Source: CAZDCZ01 sp964504155
Lineage (GTDB): Bacteria > Bacteroidota > Bacteroidia > Bacteroidales > UBA12077
Length of the DNA: 13,767 bases
Direction of reading: 5' to 3'
Assembly: GCA_964504155.1 (NCBI GenBank)
Contig: CAZDCZ010000074.1
Coordinates: 1 to 13,767, forward strand
Part shown: positions 8,130 through 13,767 of the stretch, piece by piece
Position numbering within the stretch: the stretch's first letter is position 1
Layout of the letters: every line of letters starts with the position of its first letter
The notes under the pieces: generated by a model
The model's database searches: none
What the model was told of the DNA's origin: nothing
The model's input: the letters and a program-made list of their open reading frames with translations, nothing else
Program-made: the position numbers and the translations under genes

Positions 8130-9293
8130 ATGAAAAAACTATCAATATATATTATACTATTCTGTTTTACAATAAACGCTCACAGTCAAGAAACTATTTT
8201 TTCAAACATGAGGCTTAATGGTTATGTAAAATACATGAATACAGCAATGTTTAGCGATATTGATGATGTTTGGATGGTCGATAATTTAGTGCACAATAGA
8301 TTAAATTACCGATGGTATTTGAACGATAATTTTACTTTAGCTATTGAGTCGAGAAATAGAGTGGTTTATGGCGATTTAGTTAAGTTTATTCCCGGTTATG
8401 CAAGTTCTTTTAAAGCAGATAATGGTTATTTGAATTTTCTCACAAATAATATTACAAATGGCAGTTCGTATGTCTTAAATAGCACCTTCGACCGTGCTTA
8501 TGTGGAATTTAATAAAGATAAATGGCTTGTTACTCTCGGAAGACAAAGAATTAATTGGGGTCAATCCTTTGCATGGAATCCTAATGATATTTTTAATTCG
8601 TATTCGATTTTCGATTTCGATTACGAAGAACATGCAGGAAGCGATGCTGTTCGAATTCAATATTATCCTAGTTATACTTCTGTTGCCGATCTTGCTGTTA
8701 AAATCGATAAAGATAATAATATAACTGTCGCAGGATTATACCGATTTAATAAATGGAGTTACGATATACAGTTATTAGCCGGAGTTATAGATACATCTGA
8801 TTATGTAATCGGAGCAGGATGGTCGGGGAATATTAAAAATCTTGGATTTAATGGTGAGATAAGTTATTTCCATCCACAGAAGAATTTTTCCGATTCTATA
8901 GGAGTTACAATTATATCGGCAGGTATTAATTATGTATTTAGTAATTCCCTGAATGTATCTTTCGAAGCGAATTATAATGGCTATTTCGATAAGTTGAATA
9001 TTAATAGTTTCGACGATCTGTATTTTATGCCCTTATCGGTAAAAACTACATCATATAGTAAATTCTCGTGGTTTGGACAGCTTTCGTATCCTATTCATCC
9101 TTTACTTACCGGAAATATTTCACTTATGTATTTTCCATCTTTAGGAAATGCTTATTTTTTAATGCCATCATTGGCTTATTCTGTAAGCGACAATTTCGAA
9201 TGTTCATTTTATGCCCAACGATTCGAAGGGAAATTTGGCAGAGAATACGATAAAATGAATATGTTATTTTTGCGATTTAGATATAGTTTCTAA
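8130..9293 (+). CDS. Outer-membrane beta-barrel protein of the export operon
   Basis: A 387-residue protein with a signal peptide (MKKLSIYIILFCFTINAHS, mature start near Gln20). It then shows alternating hydrophobic/polar strands rich in Tyr, Phe and Asn, and ends in LRFRYSF, with the terminal aromatic residue expected of a BAM-assembled barrel. The segment GRQRINWGQSFAWNPNDIF (137-155), followed by DFDYEEHAGSDAVRIQYYP, resembles the GRQ-WG...NP-D-F...E--G-DA-R pattern of DUF1302-like and alginate-export-like porins. It is the last gene of the operon (49 bases after the ATPase) and ends at a strong terminator. Its context suggests an outer-membrane partner or receiver for cargo delivered by the LolA-like protein. 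Bacteroidota generally lack a recognisable LolB, which makes this pairing worth testing. The family name is less certain than the barrel call. Confidence 0.8.
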   Translation: MKKLSIYIILFCFTINAHSQETIFSNMRLNGYVKYMNTAMFSDIDDVWMVDNLVHNRLNYRWYLNDNFTLAIESRNRVVYGDLVKFIPGYASSFKADNGYLNFLTNNITNGSSYVLNSTFDRAYVEFNKDKWLVTLGRQRINWGQSFAWNPNDIFNSYSIFDFDYEEHAGSDAVRIQYYPSYTSVADLAVKIDKDNNITVAGLYRFNKWSYDIQLLAGVIDTSDYVIGAGWSGNIKNLGFNGEISYFHPQKNFSDSIGVTIISAGINYVFSNSLNVSFEANYNGYFDKLNINSFDDLYFMPLSVKTTSYSKFSWFGQLSYPIHPLLTGNISLMYFPSLGNAYFLMPSLAYSVSDNFECSFYAQRFEGKFGREYDKMNMLFLRFRYSF

Positions 9294-9303
9294 ATATAAA
9301 AAA

Positions 9304-9340
9304 TTCAGGCCTAACAAGTTATAAATCTGTTAGACCTGAA
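9304..9340. terminator. Bidirectional terminator between convergent genes
   Basis: TTCAGGCCTAACA (9304-9316) pairs with TGTTAGACCTGAA (9328-9340) with one C-A mismatch and an 11-base loop. A-rich DNA precedes it and AAATATTT follows it, so both directions yield a stem followed by an AU-rich run. It lies between the end of the export operon and the convergent DUF6249 gene and should stop both transcripts. Confidence 0.8.
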
Positions 9341-9358
9341 AATATTTATAATTTGTAA

Positions 9359-9682
9359 TTAAGCTTTATGCTTACGTGCTATGAAATAGTAAATAACTAA
9401 ACTTATGCCTCCAAATAAGAAAATCATCGATAAGTATGCTATTCCCTCATTTATACGAGTAAATTCGCAAAGAAGCTCTCCAATTAAAAAACCTACGGCA
9501 ATTCCGATACAAAAAATACCATATTTTAAACTGCTAGAAATATTCGATTCTATATTAAAGATTTTTGCAGTAAGACCTTTTTCAATTAATGCTAATCTCT
9601 CTCTTCTTCTTACAAATAAATAGAATATTCCATATATTGAAGCAAAAAAAGCTATTGGTACTAAAATTCCTAATCCGTCCAT
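9359..9682 (-). CDS. Small DUF6249-like integral membrane protein
   Basis: A 107-residue membrane protein: TM1 (about 4-24), a basic cytoplasmic stretch FVRRRERLALIEKGLTAKIF (23-42), TM2 (52-72) and TM3 (82-102). The RRRERLALIEKGL segment after the first helix is typical of DUF6249 proteins, which in Bacteroidota are often found beside ECF sigma factors; their function is unknown. I chose the ATG at 9682. A longer frame from a TTG at 9727 would start upstream of the -10 box of the promoter at 9721-9746, so it could not be translated from that transcript. The promoter matches the one driving the divergent sigma factor, so this gene is probably a direct target of that sigma factor and perhaps part of the same envelope response. 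Confidence 0.8.
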   Translation of the reverse strand: MDGLGILVPIAFFASIYGIFYLFVRRRERLALIEKGLTAKIFNIESNISSSLKYGIFCIGIAVGFLIGELLCEFTRINEGIAYLSMIFLFGGISLVIYYFIARKHKA

Positions 9683-9720
9683 AATAATGATGTTTAAATT
9701 AATATTGTTTTTCTTTCTAT

Positions 9721-9746
9721 GACGCAATGTTTTTTGTTGTGGTTAC
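9721..9746 (-). promoter_or_regulatory. ECF-type promoter for the DUF6249 gene
   Basis: On the minus strand, GTAACC (9746-9741) is followed after 16 bases by CGTC (9724-9721), and the -10 region continues CGTCATA. A GTAAC -35 and CGTC -10 separated by about 16 bases is a common ECF sigma-factor promoter pattern. The same two boxes, with TTGCGTCATA shared over ten bases, precede the sigma gene. Transcription would start near 9712-9715, leaving a leader of about 30 bases. Confidence 0.75.
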
Positions 9747-9772
9747 AGAATTTAATAGAAATCGTTTTTTTT

Positions 9773-9797
9773 GTAACCTAGTTTTATTATTTGCGTC
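9773..9797 (+). promoter_or_regulatory. ECF-type autoregulatory promoter of the sigma-factor operon
   Basis: GTAACC (9773-9778) and CGTC (9794-9797) are separated by 15 bases (16 from GTAAC). The -10 region TTGCGTCATA (9791-9800) is identical to that of the divergent promoter at 9718-9727. ECF sigma factors often activate their own genes, and two back-to-back copies of the same motif fit that model. The predicted start lies only about 5-7 bases before the TTG start codon, so the transcript would be nearly leaderless. Confidence 0.75.
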
Positions 9798-9809
9798 ATA
9801 AGTAATAGA

Positions 9810-10379
9810 TTGAAACAAGATAAATATTATATAAACCAAGTTTTAAAAGGCAATGTGAATGCTTTTAAGTATCTGCTCGACAGGCATAAGGGCATGGTGT
9901 ATACTATTTCATTAAGAATGCTAAAAAACCCTGAAGATGCCGAGGAATTAGCTCAAGATATTTTTGTAAAAGTTTACAGTTCTTTAAAAGAGTTTAAATT
10001 CGAATCGAAATTTTCTACTTGGTTATATAAAATAACATATAACGCTGCAATTTCCAAGTTGCGAAAAAAACAAATCGAAATAATTAATATTGAAAATGAT
10101 AATATTCATGAAAATGATATAATTTCATCGTATAATACAATAAGCAAATTAAAAATATTTGAACAAAAAAAATATATCAATATGGCAATTAATAACTTAA
10201 AAGAAGATGATGCCATATTGCTTATAATGTATTATTTAAACGAAAGTTCAATAGATGAGATAAGCGAGATAACCCAATTAACATCTTCAAATGTAAAAGT
10301 AAAATTGTTCCGTGCTCGGAAACGATTTTACGATGAACTTAAAGTGTTTTTAAAAGAAGAAATACGAGAGATATTATGA
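9810..10379 (+). CDS. RNA polymerase ECF-type sigma-70 factor
   Basis: A 189-residue sigma factor with only regions 2 and 4, as expected for the ECF class. Region 2 covers about 10-90: GMVYTISLRMLKNPEDAEELAQD, then IFVKVYSSLKEFKFESKFSTWLYKI and the DNA-melting/-10-recognition helices ending ISKLRKK. Region 4 covers about 122-175, with the -35-binding helix-turn-helix in SIDEISEITQLTSSNVKVKLFRARKRF. It starts at TTG (9810); the next in-frame ATG is at residue 29, inside region 2, and the N-terminus YYINQVLKGNVNAFKYL matches ECF relatives, so TTG is well supported. Its stop codon overlaps the start of the next gene (ATGA, 10376-10379), implying translational coupling. It probably recognises the GTAACC/CGTC promoters in the upstream intergenic region. 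Confidence 0.93.
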   Translation: MKQDKYYINQVLKGNVNAFKYLLDRHKGMVYTISLRMLKNPEDAEELAQDIFVKVYSSLKEFKFESKFSTWLYKITYNAAISKLRKKQIEIINIENDNIHENDIISSYNTISKLKIFEQKKYINMAINNLKEDDAILLIMYYLNESSIDEISEITQLTSSNVKVKLFRARKRFYDELKVFLKEEIREIL

Positions 10380-10780
10380 ATAATAACAAATTAAATATCG
10401 ACAATTATACAAGAAAACTGGTAACTAAAACCGAAGTTGAGCAACCCAGTGCTAATTTTTCGGAGAATGTAATGAGTAAAATTCGAAAATCCCCATCGTA
10501 TAACCATAATTTAATTACAAAAGACGACAAAAGAAACAATATATTGTTATCGATTTCGCTAATTGTGATGATACTGGGATATTTCTCTTTTGCTTTTATT
10601 AATACTGGGTTTGGTCTTTTTCAAAGCCTTAGCTTTGAGCAATATCGCGATTCGTTACAAAAATTTACAAAAATTTTTATTTCCTTAAACATAAGCCCTT
10701 ATATCTTACTATCTTTAATTGGAGTTCTATTTATGGCAATAATCGATAAGCTTATTGGCAGAAAATTGTTTTCTGTATAA
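10376..10780 (+). CDS. Two-TM membrane protein, candidate anti-sigma factor
   Basis: A 134-residue protein translationally coupled to the sigma factor by an ATGA overlap. The N-terminal cytoplasmic part (1-53) includes NFSENVMSKIRKSP, a short helix pattern seen in Bacteroidota membrane proteins encoded after ECF sigma factors. Two transmembrane helices follow (about 54-76 and 106-125), with a loop of about 30 residues between them. There are no cysteines, so it lacks the zinc-binding HxxxCxxC motif of ZAS-type anti-sigma factors, and I see no FecR-type domain. The call as anti-sigma factor rests on gene order and membrane topology, not on a recognised domain. If it holds the sigma factor at the membrane, the release signal is unknown. 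Confidence 0.6.
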   Translation: MNNNKLNIDNYTRKLVTKTEVEQPSANFSENVMSKIRKSPSYNHNLITKDDKRNNILLSISLIVMILGYFSFAFINTGFGLFQSLSFEQYRDSLQKFTKIFISLNISPYILLSLIGVLFMAIIDKLIGRKLFSV

Positions 10781-10792
10781 ATAATAAACCGA

Positions 10793-10833
10793 AACTGTTG
10801 TCTTTATTATTTCAATAAGCCGGCAGTTTTTTT
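10793..10833 (+). terminator. Intrinsic terminator of the sigma-factor operon
   Basis: AACTGTTGTCTTTATT (10793-10808) pairs with AATAAGCCGGCAGTT (10814-10828) through two G-U pairs, one mismatch and one bulge. A run of seven T follows. It begins 13 bases after the stop codon of the candidate anti-sigma gene. Confidence 0.7.
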
Positions 10834-10909
10834 ACTTATCAGAATTTGATATTTTAGGTATCAAGTAATCTTTCTAAAACCTTCAATTAATAGCAAATTC
10901 TGTGTATGG

Positions 10910-11296
10910 TTAAAGTATTTGTTTTTGTATTTCCGATTTAAGTTTTAAAAGAGTACCGGATAAATCTTTTGCAATACTATTACTTGAAAGCTTAATTGTT
11001 GGAATATAAATACAAGCAAAATTGACACTAATATTCTCGCTGTTTAAAAATTTATATAAGTCTTGCTTGTTTACTCTATAACTTTCCCTTATTTGACGTT
11101 TAATTTGATTTCGAGATACAGCTTTAGAAAATTTTCTTTTCGAAACAGAAATTAACAATTTTGCAGGTACATTATTGTTATCACTTAATAACCAGATAAT
11201 TTTAAACGGATAATTAATAAACGATTTTCCTTTTGCAAAAAGATTATCAATTTCCTTATTACTTTTTAAACGTTCGTGTTTATTAAAAGTGTACAT
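10910..11296 (-). CDS. rnpA: Ribonuclease P protein component
   Basis: A 128-residue basic protein that binds the RNase P catalytic RNA and aids removal of tRNA 5' leaders. The RNR signature KRKFSKAVSRNQIKRQIRE (53-71) is clear, and the N-terminus HERLKSNKEIDNLFAKGKSF matches the family start. Length is normal. In Bacteroidota rnpA commonly follows hemD, as here, although a 174-base gap containing a small inserted element now separates them. No yidD frame follows; only 129 bases lie between this gene and the convergent sigma operon, and I see no further gene or clear terminator on this strand there. Confidence 0.95.
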   Translation of the reverse strand: MYTFNKHERLKSNKEIDNLFAKGKSFINYPFKIIWLLSDNNNVPAKLLISVSKRKFSKAVSRNQIKRQIRESYRVNKQDLYKFLNSENISVNFACIYIPTIKLSSNSIAKDLSGTLLKLKSEIQKQIL

Positions 11297-11318
11297 TTTG
11301 CATTAAAAAATTAAAAAT

Positions 11319-11448
11319 GGGACTGTCCAAAAAGACCGGATTATTGTCATCTGAGCAAAGCCGAAAAACCTATTAGTTTAAAAATGAGATATTTCGATAA
11401 GCTTAATATGACATAAATAATTTGAAACTTTACTTTTTGGACAGCCTC
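11319..11448. mobile_element. MITE-like element of about 130 bases between hemD and rnpA
   Basis: TGTCCAAAAAG at 11324-11334 is exactly inverted at 11433-11443 (CTTTTTGGACA). With two mismatches the ends extend to 16 bases (GGGACTGTCC... and GAGGCTGTCC... read inward). The interior carries a second, weaker inverted pair (TTGTCAT at 11344-11350 and ATGACA at 11408-11413) around CTGAGCAAAGCCGAAAAACC, and it has no reading frame. Terminal inverted repeats, short length and non-coding interior fit a miniature inverted-repeat element mobilised by a transposase encoded elsewhere. Target-site duplications are not obvious. As RNA it would fold into a long hairpin. Confidence 0.65.
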
Positions 11449-11470
11449 AATATAAGAATTTATTTTAAAA

Positions 11471-12211
11471 CTATTTATTCTCTTTAATATATTGATCAAT
11501 GGCCATTGTCATCGATGGTGCTATTTTTGTCGGAGCCTGAATGTTTATTGTTAACTTAGCATCCCTAACAGCTTTTGCTGTTTTGGGTCCAAATACAGCA
11601 ATTTTTGTATTGTTTTGTTTAAAATCGGGAAAATTCTCTAAAAGAGATTTTATTCCCGACGGACTATAAAATACCAATATGTCGTAATTTACATCACTAA
11701 GGTCAGAAAGATCGGAACTTACTGTTTTGTATAAAATTATTTTTGTGTATTTAAACTTGTATTTTTCAAGTTTCTTCGGTATGTCTTCTTTATGAACATC
11801 AGAAAGAGGAAGAAGAATATTTTCATCCTTATGTTTCTTCATTAATTCCAATAAATCGGCAAAAGTACCATTGCCGTAAAAGATTTTTCTTTTTCGATAA
11901 ACAATATATTTTTGAAGATAGTATGCTATTGCTTCAGAAACACAAAAATATTTCATAGAATCGGGAACAGTTATTCTTAACTCGTCGCAAACTCTAAAAA
12001 AATGATTAATAGCAGTACGGCTAGTAAAAATAATAGCTGTATGATCAAGAATATTAATACGTTTTTTTCGAATTTCTTTCGAAGAAACAGGATCCACTTG
12101 TATAAATGATCTAAAATCAATCTTTAAACTGTTTTTTTCAGCCAAATAGTAATATGGCGATTTGTCATTTTTAGGTTTTGGTTGAGATACTAAAATCTTT
12201 TTTATCTTCAT
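11471..12211 (-). CDS. hemD: Uroporphyrinogen-III synthase (HemD-like)
   Basis: A 246-residue protein of the HemD family, which cyclises hydroxymethylbilane to uroporphyrinogen III in haem and corrinoid synthesis. HemD is poorly conserved. The family pattern is seen in the start MKIKKILVSQPKP, in DHTAIIFTSRTAINHFF (first domain), in NYDILVFYSPSGIKSLLENFP and in the C-terminal NTKIAVFGPKTAKAVRDAKLTINIQAPT. The order DUF4271–hemD–rnpA supports the call. I chose the ATG at 12211. A TTG two codons upstream (12217) is less likely. It lies 43 bases after the DUF4271 gene and is probably co-transcribed with it. Confidence 0.88.
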   Translation of the reverse strand: MKIKKILVSQPKPKNDKSPYYYLAEKNSLKIDFRSFIQVDPVSSKEIRKKRINILDHTAIIFTSRTAINHFFRVCDELRITVPDSMKYFCVSEAIAYYLQKYIVYRKRKIFYGNGTFADLLELMKKHKDENILLPLSDVHKEDIPKKLEKYKFKYTKIILYKTVSSDLSDLSDVNYDILVFYSPSGIKSLLENFPDFKQNNTKIAVFGPKTAKAVRDAKLTINIQAPTKIAPSMTMAIDQYIKENK

Positions 12212-12254
12212 GAACAATGATTTTAATTAGATTAAAATACCTAATACTTCTAGA

Positions 12255-13370
12255 TTAAATAAAAGGTAATATTACTTTTACTGCAATCAAAAAGGGAGCA
12301 ATTTCAAAAGTGCAAAGATATAAAATCATATAAAAAATCGAGACATTATTCTTAATTATTATTTGAAATGAACGAATAACAAATAAAAACATATACAATA
12401 AAAGTATTATTAGACCCGAAATAACAATAAGTTTATAATTGTTAATTTCTACGAATCTATATAGAATTACAAATGGAAATATAAATAAACCAATATTTTT
12501 ATTAAATAAGTTCAAATTATAAAAATACTCGTTAAAAACAGCTTCTTTCATAAAAAGAAAACCAATTAATTTAGATGTAATAAATCTGTATATATTTAAT
12601 ACTAATAATGATGAAATAATCAGGGAATAAAGAAGTAGCGAATTATCATGATATAATGATATTTTAAAAAAATCGAAAATCTGAAAAATAAATAAAGATA
12701 AACTTAAAAAATAAGTAATATTAAACACAAAGGAAACTCTTCCTGTAAGAGAATCTTTTTCCTTAACAATATTTGTTGAATATTGATAAATAAATGGCGA
12801 TTTTATAACCGAAAAGAAATATCTTTTATTGAAAAATCTTATCCATCCAATAAGAATAAATGCTATTAATAAAATTATAGAAATCCAATCAAATTTAATA
12901 TTAGGCAAACGATAGCGATTTTCTATTTTCTTTTCTTGAATACTAGTGGTAGAAAGCGAATTAGAAATTAATACTCTTTCCGGTTTATTTATATTATCTA
13001 CTTTTAAACAATTAAAATTCGAAAAAATATTCTGATTTTGAATATTTATAGTAGTGTCTTGTAAATTTGTTGTTTTCCACACGCCTAAATTTTTAAAAAC
13101 AAGGAGATTAGTGTCAGTTTTAACAAGCTTTTTTTTATATGTATTTGTTTGTATTAGTTTTTTTTGTTGCAAAACAATTTCTGTATCGTGCTTTTTGCTC
13201 AATTTTAATATAGAATCAATTTTATTAAAATCAAGTTTCGTTTTAATTAGTAAATTGTTCTCTTTATTTTTAATAGTATCATCAATAGTTTCTATTCTTA
13301 TCGATGTAGTGTCGGTTTTTATAGTATCTAAAGAAGTATGTATAATTGGATAATAAGTGTTATTATTCAT
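12255..13370 (-). CDS. DUF4271 integral membrane protein
   Basis: A 371-residue protein with a long polar N-terminal part (1-158), rich in Thr, Asn, Lys and Asp, and then about six transmembrane helices: about 161-180, 213-235, 244-264, 290-306, 312-333 and 343-366. The last helix segment, ILYLCTFEIAPFLIAVKVI, is the best hallmark of DUF4271, a Bacteroidota membrane family of unknown function. The gene habitually precedes hemD, as seen here, which suggests a shared transcript more than a proven role in haem synthesis. The N-terminal region has no signal peptide and looks largely disordered. A good -7 box lies 34 bases upstream of the ATG. Confidence 0.85.
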   Translation of the reverse strand: MNNNTYYPIIHTSLDTIKTDTTSIRIETIDDTIKNKENNLLIKTKLDFNKIDSILKLSKKHDTEIVLQQKKLIQTNTYKKKLVKTDTNLLVFKNLGVWKTTNLQDTTINIQNQNIFSNFNCLKVDNINKPERVLISNSLSTTSIQEKKIENRYRLPNIKFDWISIILLIAFILIGWIRFFNKRYFFSVIKSPFIYQYSTNIVKEKDSLTGRVSFVFNITYFLSLSLFIFQIFDFFKISLYHDNSLLLYSLIISSLLVLNIYRFITSKLIGFLFMKEAVFNEYFYNLNLFNKNIGLFIFPFVILYRFVEINNYKLIVISGLIILLLYMFLFVIRSFQIIIKNNVSIFYMILYLCTFEIAPFLIAVKVILPFI

Positions 13371-13403
13371 TTATCTATAATATAAAGTTGGTTTTATTAA
13401 GTG

Positions 13404-13411
13404 CAAAGATA
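13404..13411 (-). promoter_or_regulatory. Bacteroidota -7 promoter box for the DUF4271-hemD operon
   Basis: On the minus strand this reads TATCTTTG followed by CAC, a perfect match to the TAnnTTTG housekeeping -7 element. I see no clear TTG at the -33 position. The predicted start leaves a leader of roughly 25-30 bases before the ATG at 13370. Confidence 0.65.
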
Positions 13412-13503
13412 AATTTTTTGAAATAAAAATTATAATAATAACCTGACTCGCCTATGAAAAATATTGAAAAGTTGTAAAATTTTTTAATCGAACTGAAATT
13501 AAT

Positions 13504-13525
13504 GGATCACTTTAAAAAGTTGTGG
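13504..13525 (-). repeat. 22-base inverted repeat, right copy
   Basis: This is the exact reverse complement of the block at 239-260. The two copies face each other across 13.2 kb. Confidence 0.85.
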
Positions 13526-13621
13526 AGAATCATTATAATCCGGGCTGAAAGCCCAATTTAATTTAGCCCGATGGCAACGCCTCGGGTTAGATTATAGATC
13601 ATTTTGACGTCCTGAAAGGAC
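13504..13621 (-). mobile_element. 3' end of an IS200-like element (right copy)
   Basis: Read on the minus strand it has hairpin 1 GTCCT-TTC-AGGAC (13621-13609), hairpin 2 CCCGAGGC-GTT-GCCATCGGG (13586-13567), a 12-base gap, hairpin 3 GGGCT-TTC-AGCCC (13554-13542) and the 22-base end block (13525-13504). The architecture equals that of the left copy at 61-260. Y1 transposases recognise hairpins near element ends, and the transposase C-terminus runs into hairpin 1 here. Confidence 0.7.
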
Positions 13622-13767
13622 AACACTCCAAAGATATTTTTCGTTATAATCAATACCATATTCTTCCAAAAACATTAAATATTCTTCTTTATAACTCATC
13701 TTTTGATGATGTTTTTCCTGAAACTGAATGTATTGTTTTGTTTTATCGTGTAACGAAAGACTTACCG
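13592..13767 (-). CDS. IS200-like (Y1) transposase, C-terminal fragment cut by window edge
   Basis: The minus strand reads open from the window edge to a TAA at 13592-13594 and gives 57 full residues. They include YIQFQEKHHQKMSYKEEYL and FLEEYGIDYNEKYLW, the C-terminal pattern of Bacteroidota IS200-like transposases (usually YIKNQ-EHH---SF-EEYL-FL-EYGIEYDERYLW). These enzymes use a single catalytic Tyr and a HUH motif, both of which would lie beyond the window. The last 11 residues (SVVLSGRQNDL) are encoded across hairpin 1 and extend past the usual YLW end. Whether the gene is intact cannot be judged here. Confidence 0.75.
   Translation of the reverse strand, partial: VSLSLHDKTKQYIQFQEKHHQKMSYKEEYLMFLEEYGIDYNEKYLWSVVLSGRQNDL

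Noticed and set aside
9405..9623. Plus-strand open frame opposite the DUF6249 gene
   Set aside because: It overlaps a gene with a promoter and clear membrane topology on the other strand and shows no recognisable protein features.
9359..9727. Longer version of the DUF6249 gene starting at TTG 9727
   Set aside because: The TTG lies upstream of the -10 box at 9721-9724 of the predicted promoter, and the added residues are polar and unlike the family start; the ATG at 9682 fits better.
13054..13353. Plus-strand open frame opposite the DUF4271 N-terminus, hydrophobic and rich in Ser, Phe and Val
   Set aside because: Its hydrophobicity is what the complement of a Thr/Lys/Asn-rich coding region gives; the minus-strand gene has a good promoter and family match.
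1..13767. CRISPR array, tRNA or rRNA genes, or prophage
   Set aside because: I saw no regularly spaced direct repeats, no cloverleaf-like sequence and no phage structural or integrase genes on either strand.

Overview
The window is a very AT-rich chromosomal segment from a member of the Bacteroidota. Four things point there. The DUF4271–hemD–rnpA gene order on the minus strand is typical of that phylum. A -7 box of the form TATCTTTG precedes DUF4271. Shine-Dalgarno sequences are generally absent. DUF6249 and DUF4271 proteins are characteristic of the group. I cannot name the genus.

Layout from left to right. Positions 1-260 hold the decayed 3' end of an IS200-like (Y1 transposase) element: three hairpins and a 22-base end block. 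A bidirectional terminator (281-311) follows. A large TPR-PAS hybrid histidine kinase lies on the minus strand (340-3177). Divergent from it is a plus-strand operon (about 3385-9293): a TetR-type regulator whose 5' end looks damaged, a periplasmic LolA-like protein, two FtsX/LolC-type permeases, a LolD/MacB-type ATPase and an outer-membrane beta-barrel protein. Together these look like a TetR-controlled trans-envelope lipid or lipoprotein export system with its own periplasmic carrier and outer-membrane component. The operon ends at a strong hairpin (9304-9340).

Next is a compact ECF sigma-factor locus (9359-10833). A DUF6249 small membrane protein reads left. The sigma factor and an overlapping two-helix membrane protein, a candidate anti-sigma factor, read right. 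The shared 127-base intergenic region carries two back-to-back copies of one ECF-type promoter, GTAACC-N15/16-CGTCATA. The simplest reading is that the sigma factor activates both its own operon and the membrane-protein gene.

The right part (10910-13370) is a minus-strand housekeeping group: DUF4271 membrane protein, HemD and RnpA. A roughly 130-base MITE-like element sits between hemD and rnpA. The right edge carries the 3' end of a second IS200-like element on the minus strand. It has the same three-hairpin architecture and the identical 22-base end block as the left edge, in opposite orientation. The 13.2 kb gene block is therefore bracketed by inverted ends of one transposon family.
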